From: Paludibacteraceae bacterium
Lineage (GTDB): Bacteria; Bacteroidota; Bacteroidia; Bacteroidales; Paludibacteraceae
DNA: 64,000 bases
Direction of reading: 5' to 3'
Assembly: GCA_016937795.1 (NCBI GenBank)
Contig: JAFGVV010000034.1
Span: forward strand, 28,210 to 92,209
Both the position numbers and the translations under genes were made by a program. Of this stretch, positions 45,000-55,800 are shown piece after piece. Every line of letters begins with the position of its first letter. Position 1 is the stretch's first letter. Under the pieces are notes generated by a model. That model was not told the origin of the DNA and made no database searches. It worked only from the letters and a program-made list of their open reading frames with translations.

Positions 45000-45433
45000 T
45001 GCATTTATTTAATTGTGATTCATTGTATTTAATCCAATGCAAATTAAATCCTTTTTGTTCGTTTCGACAAGCATTTGAATAAATATTGATTTTTTAGGTT
45101 TGGGAGAAGGAAGTGCTGTGAGCTATATTTCATTAAGTTTGCCTAAAAACCTTTCGCTACAGCACTACACTCTGTTGTATGCGTTCTTTATGTTTTTAGC
45201 TGTATGGTAGTTGTGTGTATCATCTTTCATGTATTTCAGGTTGAAACCGTCGGCTGTTTCGCGCCTCTTGTAAAAGCGGTATCGACCGCTTTCTGATTTT
45301 ACAGGTTCTGTAATTGTAGCATGGTGTTTTTTTATTCACAAAACTTAAATAGTGTTACAAACAAAACAGAAAGCCCGGTTAATCGTTTAATATAGAGTTT
45401 AACAAAAGCACGCGAAAATACTTTTTATACGAT
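45000..45433. other. 434-nt gap without a supported gene; two hairpins
   Basis: No gene is supported. An inverted repeat pairs AGTGCTGTGAGC (45112-45123) with GCTACAGCACT (45156-45166), and AAAGCGGT-ATCG-ACCGCTTT (45273-45292) is a perfect 8-bp hairpin with tetraloop. The minus strand between them is open for about 54 codons without a start codon. The stretch could hold a small RNA or a decayed gene; neither is shown. Confidence 0.35.
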
Positions 45434-46549
45434 ATGAAAACCGGATTTTTTCTCATAGTAACACTTTTTACTCTTTTAATGGCTTCGTATGTGAGTATAC
45501 GTGGCTGGCAGGCTTTGCAACATTCAGGAAACCTTCGTTTTTGGTATCTTGGAGCCAACATATTGTTGTTTGCAGTCATGATGTCGGGCTTTATGGCACG
45601 CGGTGTTTTGTCGCCCGTAGCCATGAAAGTGCTCACGAGTGTGGGCTTCAGCTACATGATCATCATGATTTATCTGCTGCTGTCGTTTCTGGTGGTCGAT
45701 TTGGTGCGACTGACCAATCTGGCATTTCATTTTGCTCCTGCGGGAATGAAGACTTTCCGTTATGTAGCGTTTCTGATCAGCATTTCGTCCATTGCCATTG
45801 CCATGATGTATGGAAATTACAAATTCAATCATCCTGAAATTGTCAATCTCGATTTGAATATCGACAAAGCGCCACAGCAAAAAACTTTAAAAATTGTTGC
45901 GCTGAGCGATGTGCACCTTGGTTATTCCATCAACAAAACAAACCTGCAGAAATACGTAAAGCTTATCAATGAGCAAAAACCCGACATTGTACTGATGGCC
46001 GGCGATGTGGTGGATAATATCACCCAACCGCTTATTGAGCAAAATATGGCCGAAGAACTGCGACAAATTGTGGCGCCACTGGGCGTGTATGCCATCAGCG
46101 GAAACCACGAGTATTATGGCGAAAACCCTTACATAGCTGAGGAATACCTCAAATCGGCCGGTATTACTTTTCTGCGCGACTCCACAATACTTGTCAACAA
46201 CAGCTTTTACCTGGTAGGGCGCGACGACCGTACCAACCACAAACGCAAAGAAATTGCGCAGCTTACTTCTGCCATCGACCACAGTAAACCCGTGATAATG
46301 CTCGACCATCAACCCTATCATTTGAACGAAGCCCGCGAAAATGGTGTCGATCTGCAAATTTCAGGTCACACGCACAACGGACAGTTTTTTCCGGGCAATT
46401 TGTTTGTAAAGCAAATGTACGAACTGGGCTACGGATACCGCAAAATTGAGAATACACACTATTATGTATCGTCGGGACTTGGACTCTGGGGCCCGAAATA
46501 CCGCATTGGCACACAATCGGAACTGGTGGTGATAAATCTGCGATTTTGA
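45434..46549 (+). CDS. Membrane-anchored metallophosphoesterase (YkuE/YaeI-like)
   Basis: 371 residues. Four hydrophobic segments in the first 135 residues are followed by a calcineurin-like phosphoesterase domain (about 150-371). The metal ligands are all visible: LSDVHLGY, MAGDVVDN, SGNHEYYGE, LDHQPY and SGHTHNGQFFPG. The closing YVSSGLGLWGPKYRIGTQSE matches the YkuE/YaeI branch, whose members cleave phosphodiester or pyrophosphate bonds in lipids. Substrate here is unknown. It is monocistronic; the 21-nt repeat array begins one base after its stop codon. Confidence 0.87.
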   Translation: MKTGFFLIVTLFTLLMASYVSIRGWQALQHSGNLRFWYLGANILLFAVMMSGFMARGVLSPVAMKVLTSVGFSYMIIMIYLLLSFLVVDLVRLTNLAFHFAPAGMKTFRYVAFLISISSIAIAMMYGNYKFNHPEIVNLDLNIDKAPQQKTLKIVALSDVHLGYSINKTNLQKYVKLINEQKPDIVLMAGDVVDNITQPLIEQNMAEELRQIVAPLGVYAISGNHEYYGENPYIAEEYLKSAGITFLRDSTILVNNSFYLVGRDDRTNHKRKEIAQLTSAIDHSKPVIMLDHQPYHLNEARENGVDLQISGHTHNGQFFPGNLFVKQMYELGYGYRKIENTHYYVSSGLGLWGPKYRIGTQSELVVINLRF

Positions 46550-46550
46550 T

Positions 46551-46802
46551 AAGTCTGCTACCCCAAGTGTTGAGCCTGATATTGGCAAAAACAAGTCCGT
46601 AGGACCCTCCGTCAAGTCCAATATCGCCAAAAATAAGTCCGTCGGACCCTCTACCAAGTCCAATATCGGCGAAAATAAGTCCGTCGGACCCTCCATCAAG
46701 TCCAACATCGGTGAAAACAAGTCCGTTACCCCCTCCGTCGGACTTGTTTTTGGCATCGTCGGACTTATTTTCGATGATTTCGGGCTTGCAGATGGCAAAA
46801 GT
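46551..46802. repeat. Array of twelve 21-nt units, alternating types, with inverted right end
   Basis: Units begin at 46551, 46572, 46593, 46614, 46635, 46656, 46677, 46698, 46719, 46740, 46761 and 46782 with no insertion or deletion. Most begin AAGTCC. Two types alternate: AAGTCCGTCGGACCCTCC-like and AAGTCCAATATCGGCGAAAA-like. The first two units are diverged. The last three begin GGACTT/GGGCTT and are partly reverse complements of the others (CGGACTTATTTTCGAT versus CGAAAATAAGTCCG), so the right end can fold back. The array starts one base after the phosphoesterase stop. It has no start codon in its plus frame. Confidence 0.85.
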
Positions 46803-46883
46803 GTACGTCACAGCATGACCTTAGCATAATCCAATCCCCGGGCTAATTTGCGTTCTAACTTTTTAAATGTAAACTGTTTGAAT

Positions 46884-49800
46884 TTATTGTTTTACAATTT
46901 TCAGAACATGGGCTTCGTTCGCAGCATTTACAACTTTTACAATGTAGATACCTGGTTCGACACCTGTAAAGTTAATCTTGCTGACATCGTCGTCGTTTTC
47001 GATATGTTTGATGATTTTTCCACTTACATCGCAAACGATGACACGGGTCACATTAAAGTCGACAGTTTCTATATACAATGTACTTTTCACTACTACCGGA
47101 TATGCCCGCACTTTGCCTTTGGTTTGATTATACAACCCTGTGCCTGCATTAACCTGCAAAACATAAGGATGCTCATAATCGATATAATCAATACTTCCGG
47201 AATTGAATGCCAGAGTCTGTGTGGGTTGATAATAACTGTCGGTGTCTTTGTTGTACACTTTGAAAGTTAGCGGATATGAGTCGCTTTCGTTTCCGCGCAC
47301 CGAGATAAACAGTTTTCCATCTGCTTGCGACACAGCCGTTCCCCGGCATTCATCATCCTTAAACACTCCTACCTGAGTGTTAAGCATTAGCTGTTCATCG
47401 TGTTTCACGACTGCAATCAGTGGCATATTATCGTCAAACAGACTTTCGTTTACAACCGACCACAAAGGCGATTCGTAGGTGTCTGAGAAATCGGATTTCA
47501 CACGCAACGATGCTGAGGCCACCGAAGGATAATGGAATGATTTCAGCACATTGTCCACTGAATAGTACAAATAGCCTTTGCCCGGAACGAGGCTTCGAAG
47601 CGAGCCAACCCATGCTCCGTTCTCGTAAATGGCAAACTGGCTCTGACCTTTTAGCATGTCGTTCTCTACAGCGTCCAAATCGGACAGGGCCTCATCGACC
47701 GACAGATTGAAGCGTGGAATATATGCAATCCAGTTCCAGTTTTGAGTGATTGGAATTGAGACATCGGCCGGATTTAGCTTACGGCCACTCATCAACAATT
47801 CCACTCCTTCTTTCATTCGCAGTTTATACATTTTTCCGATTTTGATACTATCGAGCGTTCCGTTCCAAATATCGGCATTGACATCTGTGGGCACTGAGAA
47901 ACCCACATCATTCTTCAAAACAGTCGATTTGTCATCCACCGATTTAAAAATGTGTGACAATGACATGTTTGCAGGTTTTATATTAAGCGCCAGCCAGTTC
48001 CATCCCTGCTGTAACATTGCAGACTGCTCGATGAAATCTGAAGCCCTTACTAACACAGGAGTGCTCATTTTTCCGTACAGTTTATTGCTGATAAATGTGA
48101 CATTTTCCGACAGATTTGCAGCTGGATAAATTTCGCCTGTAGAGGCGTCCCAGGCTTTGAATACCACAGGTTTATTCAGATGTTTATCGTCGCCGTAAAT
48201 ATCCATTGCCAGATAATAAGCATCGTAGTTTTTATAATATTCAGGCGAAGCCAATCCCACACATTCATTATCGATAAATGCAGCTACAATATCTTCAGAG
48301 TCTTCTGATACAACTCCTTCGAAATGCAATTGTCCGATTAAATTCATCGACAATTCATAATCGGCATGATGCGTAGTCCAGCCCGGTTTTATACCAGTCA
48401 CTTTGAGCAAGATATTCAAGGCTGTATTAATCTGAAGATTTCCTGTGAGGTAAATCGTTTCCTCGTAACTTCCAATCGGGAGTGCCTCGTCTATTGTAAA
48501 TATCAACAAATCGGTAGCCAGCGGCTTAAGAGTTCCGTGTGTTTTCGAAACCGTCAGCCAGTTTGGAAGTTCTTTTACCGACCAGTTTTCGTTTATGGCC
48601 GATTGATTTGAGATGCTTACATTAAACTGTCCGGGTACCAGCATTTCTTTTGAAATACTGACATTCTGCTCGCTCCAGAAAAGCGAATTATTGTTTACAT
48701 AAGCAATCCACGAGACAGGCTGAACCAAATTGTCGTGCAAATCCTTTACATCTTTTACGCGGACTTCGAGCGTTGTACCCTCAATATCGGCCGCATTGGC
48801 TGTAGGCGTAATTACAATTTTATTATCGGAAGCCACAAAGCTGAATTCCACATTTTGCAATGGGCGTTTCACCTGAAGTGTGGGTGCACTTATATCCAAA
48901 GCCGTAGCGCCATTCACCGGCGTTACCACAAGCGAGTCGGTCACAGCATCGGTCCATGAATCGTAAGCCACAAGCATACTGCTTTCAATAGCCAGCCTGT
49001 CGAATGGAATATATACCAGCAAAGCATCTTCGTTTTCCGTTAACCGATTATAGATATTGGAACGAATTGCTCCGGCTGTAAGTGTCGATTTCCACAAACG
49101 GAATTCGTCAATGAAGCCTTTGAAATGCTTTCCGACATTATTCATTTCAGTAGCTGAACGATAATTGTTTGCTCCCAAAAGGTATTTATCGCCATTAACC
49201 CATTTAACAGCGCTCGATGGCAATTGTCTGACGGCCTCGCCATCGACATAAGCTACAACGCTACCGTTGCGCAACACATTCAGTGCAAAATGATGCCAGG
49301 TGTTATCGAGATAATTGCTGTCGGACAGCACATAAGCCACCCCATTTGTACGCAAACTTAGTTTGCTGTTTTCGTCCACTGCCACCGACATTTTTTTAGC
49401 CGGCTCAAGATCAAGAACACCATCGCCGCAGGAGAAAAGTGTTGCGTTTGCCTGACTGTCACCATTGAACCAGAACTCTATGGCAAAGTTATCCTGCGCG
49501 AGGAGTGCCACATTGGCTGCCGGCACTTCCACGTAATTACTACCGTTGAGATTCAGCGCATAGTTTCCAAAATTGCTGTACCACATCTGAGCGGATGGCA
49601 ATATGAGATGACGGCTGCGGGCCTTGTCGATATTTACACTGCCATGACCTTCGTTCATAGGCCAGTAACCTACCAGATTCAACTCATTGCCCGTTTTGGC
49701 CGAATTCATATGCTGATCGTTGATACTCGACATTTCCTTTGTCCAGAGGCTAAGTTCATGAATACTGGCATTGAGATTGGCTCCCGTAAACAACCTGCCC

Positions 49801-52800
49801 AAACCACTATACATCTGACTTAACTGAGTAGTTTTATCGAATTCGAGGGCTGTTGAAGTGGTTCCCGAATAATGATAAACCACAAAGGATTTAGTGGCAT
49901 TGTTGTAGCTGAAAGCCACATAGCACCATTCGTTTGTTGGAAGAGAATTCAATGAAATATATGAAACACCCTGCACCTTCACAACAAGATTATTCGTACT
50001 GTTGAACTCAACAGCAAGGTCGTCGCCATGCGCAAAAAGTGTCCCTGTGGCTCCCGGTTTCCGGTTGTAGAAAGTTTCGAAGCTAAACGACCGGTTTGCC
50101 AGAGCAATGCCCGCTTCGGTGTATGCCGGTTGACCTCCGCTAAATTTCACCGCCCTGCTGTGGTCAATTTCGCCCTTATTCAAGGAGGCCTGCACACTGA
50201 TCATGCTTTCGTATACATTTTGTATTTTCTCGTTGAAAGTAATGGATATTTCTCCATCCGAAGTCAGAATTCCATTCGAAGGCAAAGGATTTCCCAATGC
50301 TTTTGGTTTTGAGAAATCGACATATCCGCCTATAGCATCACACGAATAGGTTGAAAGCGGATTACCCACAATTTTATTATCAGCATCGATATTTACCGAG
50401 GCTGTGGTTGCACGTAACTCGTAAGGTCCATCCTGAGGAACTTTCCATTTATAAACTAAGGTTGAACGGCTACCAATATCTTCTTTCACTCCCTGTGCTT
50501 TAGCAAACAGAGCAGTGGGGTAGAAAGTGGTAATGGTATTCCATGAAGGAGAACTTGTGGGCCTGTATTCAAGTCTGATATATCCAAAATTAGGGAAGTT
50601 CACATCGTAGCTGTCTATTACTATCTGCATGGTATCGCCTGTATGGTTTTGCGTATTCACAATCCAGTTATTGACAGGTTCTTTGATAGCTACCTCGCTA
50701 CAGGCAGGAATAAACTCTACCGAAACCCATGTTGTGTCAGTAATGTCGGGCCAAAAATCAGTAGGGTCGTTCTGACAGGTCGATCGGAGAATAAGTCCGA
50801 TATTGTTGTACACATCGACGCTTCCTTTGCTCACGAACAATGTTTTTGTAAGCACTTCGCCGGCCTTTACCAGGAAGGTTCGTCCGTTGCCAATAATTCC
50901 ACCATCTATTTGCAGTTCTGCTCCGTCGGGATTTGTTTCTTCGTCGACAATCAGCTGGAACCATATGTCGTCATTGGTTTCAGATTCGTTTTTCATATGA
51001 AGCTTAAATGATGCTGGTTTATTGGCCGGCACATTCAATACTTTTGTAGCGCCAAAGACGTTTATTTTAGGCACTTCTATTTGCATAGTTCCTTCACTCA
51101 AAATATGTTTGCCCGGTTCAAAGTACTTCGATCGTGCTTCTGCTTCGTAAGGACACGAGGTGCGCCCGCCACGCGATTTGAAAGCGAATGTTCCCATATC
51201 GGTGACTCCATAATCTACGCTGATTTCGTCGCCAAAACCATCTTCCTTCAAAACGAAACCACTATTTACACTATATTCAGCTTCTTCGGTTCCGGTTTGT
51301 GCCTCGCTGTGTGTATATTCAACCGAAGTTTCAATTTCAGTACCGATTCCTCTGATTTCAATTCCGGTGGTTAGCCCCAACGAAGGTGAAAGCACCCATG
51401 TAAACGTACTTGAATAGGATTTTGATTGAGTAGATTCTATTGAATACTCCATTTCGCTGCCACCTCCGAAACTATAATTTCCGGCTTGTTGCATTTGTAC
51501 TTTCGACCTCTCGCTCTCAGCAATGGCTTTTGTCCAACCATTTATCTGATTGTTAGCCCATACTACCGAATCCTGAAATGTTTTGTGTTTTTCCAGGCCA
51601 AATAGTGACCACGATTCTCTATCGTTCCAACTGGCAGGGAAGTGAATTGTGTAGCTGGGCCCATCGTAAGGTTTTAGCGGAGTAGCAGCATTACCGAAAG
51701 CGGATTTATCGGAATTCATTTTACCGAAGTTAACATCATCCCGCTCCAGATTTGAGACGTACACAGGTCTGTCTATTGTAGACAAATCAACGCCTGTTCC
51801 CTTTTCTTTGAGCAGGATTTCGATTGCATTTTTCCATTTTGGTATCATTATCTCTTCAAGTTCAACCTGCGTAAATACAAAGCGCGTAGCAAAAGTTTGT
51901 CCGTATGCTATGCTTGCCGAGGGTGCAATTTTATACACCGAGTCGTTTCCGGCTTTTGCCCAGGGCGTAGTTGCCACATTTCCTTTTGTTATGCTTACAC
52001 CATTGGTAATACCGTACTGTATATTAGTAGAATTACCAATAAATACATCGCCGGGATGTCCTACGAACATAGGGTCGTCGGATGTACTGAATCGCTCAGA
52101 GAACGTCGTGGATTTGGTTTTTTCGTTTGATTTATTCCACTTCTGTTCACTTTTGATTCCGGTTTTGACATCTAGTTTTGTCTCCGCGGTTTCGATAAAG
52201 CCGGCCATCACACCACCACCAAAGCCACCCCAGGCGCCTGCAAACATTGTTATTTCAGCTCCAAAATCGAGGGTCGCATTCACTTCTTTTAGTATTTCAT
52301 TATCCACAGAAGTACTAATGGTTGATGATATTTTACTTCCTTTTTCGATATATGAATAACTTGAACTTCCGGGAGGGTCGTGTAGCACCATGTCGATTTC
52401 GTTAGGACCTGATGTCATGAAATCGGTTCCTGTACTTCTTTCGCCAAGATGCCAGGCAGTAACAGGCTCGCTGCCACGATTCCAATAATAACTGAAATTA
52501 CCAATTTGTACAGTGGCCGATATCTGGTTCTGTGCAGTAGTAAGGTCAGGCAAACCTCCAATAAATGTGTAACTTGCAGTCCCCTGTTCGTCAAGTTCCA
52601 CACTAACTATGTTTCCGTTTTGTTCTTCCTGTTTAAGCGCAATGGCATTATCCACATTTACAGTGCCTGTAACAGCTGTATGAGTTGTTACAGGATTATC
52701 ATTGTCGGTTGAATAGTTTTTGTATTCTTCGTATGCTTTGAAATACATGTTGTATGTATTTCCCTGTCGGAATACAGGTTTCCCGAAAAGATAGGTGACT

Positions 52801-55800
52801 GAATTATCTGTATTTACAGTGGCAAGTTGCAGGGTGTCCATTTGGTCGGTTAAATCATCCCTGAGTATAAATGTCTTCTCTCCCAAATAGGGCACTGTGT
52901 CTTTCTCCACAATTTGATGCATGCTGAATGTTGGTGTCGACTGATAGTACCACTGCCATTTATCATGGTAGCGTACAGTATCCGATTTTTCGCTGTATTC
53001 CCAGTGATCAACCATTCCTTTTTTATTGGTTACAAATACAGAGTCTGTCCAGGTACGAACTTCTGTTTGCATATAAGAATCGTTCGGTACAGCTTTTTGA
53101 CTTAAATCCAGCTGCCCCTTCTGAATATAGATGGACATTTGACTTTCACCATCTTTTACCTTGATATCGTCGATGATATACTTTTCAGGAATAAGCCATG
53201 CTACAAACTCACCGGTTTTGGGACTGACATGTATGGTTACCTTGTCTTTCTGATATTTCACAATAGATGTGTCATTCAGCAAAACTCCTGATCGTTTCCA
53301 TTCTCCGTTGTTATGACTCATTATCGCTGTACTGTCGTTTTCGGCCAGGCGTAAATCGTATTGATCAGATTTTGTGTTTGTCAATGTGATTGAGTCCACT
53401 CCGATATTGTTCAAGGATTCGCCAAAACCAAGTACTTTGTCGTTTTCCTTCAGTCCACCGGTGACACGACCAATGAGTTTCACTTTTGTGTTGTCAGTAA
53501 AATTCATCTCTATAATATCGTCCTGGAAATCGATAAGGTTTGATTTTTTTATCTGAGCAAAGCCATTGTTGGCAAAAACGTGTCCGCTTTTTTCAATTTG
53601 CAGTGTATGTTTGCCAATGGGCACCGAAAGCGTGAATTTCCCTTCGGCATCAGTGGTGATTGCCTGCCCGCCTGCGGCAGCCTGTGTACCATCGATGCGG
53701 AAACTACAACCAGCCACAGGATAATTGCTCCCTTCGTACACAACTTTTCCCTGTACTTTGAAGGCTGAAATATCTATAAAGTCGGCATTGCTATACGTAG
53801 CTGCTGCCTGACTGAAAAACAATGGTTTATTGTTTGGGCTGAATTTATGAATTCCTAAAAGAGGCTTTAGAATTGCTGTAGAACCTTCGCCGGTATATGG
53901 GATTGTCGTAATCAGGTAATTACCATTTACATCTGTTGTGGCTTTGTTGTAGCATGGTGGTACATAATCTGTGGAACGCATCCGGGAAGTGGAAATAATG
54001 CTTCCATGGTTTTCGTTGAAAATACCATTTCGACCCGAAACATCGAAGATTTCGTAAACCATTGGTTCGTTGAAACGATAATACAAGAACAGATCCGCTT
54101 CTTTTCCAGACAAATAGCTGTCGTAGTTTGCTGCAATGGCTGCAGAATCAAGCGTGGTTTTCCAGAAGCGTAATTCATCCAAATATCCATTCAAACTATA
54201 TTTTATTTCGGTATAAGGGTTTGGATTGATATTGCTTTGGATTGTTTCGTTCTGATTTACCGGATTTTGGTTCGGATCCTGGTTCGGATCCTGATATGGA
54301 TCCTGATTATCGGCATTATAAAGAGGACTCAGATATGACCCGCCAATAAAAATATTCTCTACACCGTAATACTCGTTGTACAAAATTTCATCTGTCTGGA
54401 ATTTTTGTACAGGGTTTTCGTATTCCTGTGTGATGGTTTCGAAATGTTTTCCGTTGATGTATAGTTTTGCAATACCAGTATTTTCTGTGGCTGCGTATGT
54501 CACGGTTATATGCACCCATACATTTTCAGGCAGTTGATAGTTGAAGCTGAAATTGTAATGGCCATCGTTGAAAAAGTTAGTGGCTCTGACACCATCCCAT
54601 GCGTTGAAAGTAAGTTTATATGCTGTAGTACTATCAGCCCGCAGCGAATAACGGTATTTTCCTGAAAAATAAGATGCATTGTATTTGCTTTTTGTTTCGC
54701 GCATCCAAAACTGAGCACTAAACGCAGTAGGCGACCAACAAGATGGTTTATAAGGCACTATTACATGGTTGTCGAGTTCGGAGCTAAAAGGCAGTGACCG
54801 ATTGGCATATTGCGACGAAGCATCGCTTTCGGCAATAATTGAAACACCACTCACAGCATTACCTCCCTCAAATGTAACCTTCCCACTTACTACGCCCAGC
54901 GGTTGCACAAATCCAAGGCTACTCATTTTCGAACTTTCGGAGGATCTTTCGTTACAATTGTTCCATGCTTTTATTTCATAACTGTAATATATGCCGGGTA
55001 TAGCCGTGTTGTCAATATACGAATACTGGGTGGTATGCGCTGAAACAGGCACCAATTCATGCAATTGTTCAGTGTTTGCACTTTCTTCATCAATCATTCT
55101 TCGGGTGATGGTATAACGACTAAAAGTATTTCCCGGAGTAACATTCCATTTGAGCACTACACGGTCGTTGAAAAATCCTTTTGACACACTGAGAGCATTT
55201 ATTGTTCCCTTTGATATGTCGAGTTTCACCACATCGGGATTGTCCATAATACCCGATTCGGCTTTCACCACTGCTGAATTATAGTCTTCTCCCTCTTCAA
55301 GCCTTACCTGATAATGAAAAGGGGTACAGGTTTGTGTCAGAATATCATCCATTAATGAAAGTTTATTGCCGACATTGCTAACCATCACTTCAGTTACATA
55401 ATTCGATGGGTAATCAAATGCATATTGATCAACGGATTTTCGGTAAAGCCTGAAATACCAGTTATCGTTCAGACGACCATTATCCTGCTCCCAATTTACT
55501 TTAATACCTCTGGAATCTCCTTCTGCAAAAATTCGAATAAACTTTATAATGTTTGTATTTAAAGACCTATACACAGTTTCGGCTGTAGAGTTAACGCCAT
55601 TTACAGTCTCATTCCAATCGAAATTAAGCCTTTTGATTCTGAACTGCACATCTTTGGTTCCCTTATTCAGCATGGCTGCTGGATAAGCAAAACTTACTTC
55701 CTGAGTGGTTTTGTTTAAGTCAATACTTAAGTTTCCTTTTGTAAGTGCGTTCACTGTATTCCACTGATTTCCATCAAAACTCCATTGAATTACATAATCT

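Noticed and set aside
45167..45335. 54-codon minus-strand open stretch
   Set aside because: No start codon and no family match; kept only as a possible remnant in the structured-gap finding.
46263..46811. Minus-strand open frames with GLDGGSDGL- and EGPTDLF-type repeats (also 46361-46798)
   Set aside because: They arise because the 21-nt units are a multiple of three; they overlap the phosphoesterase gene antisense and have no promoter or start context.
46551..46830. CRISPR array in the 21-nt repeat region
   Set aside because: Units are contiguous without unique spacers, diverge between copies and have no cas genes nearby.
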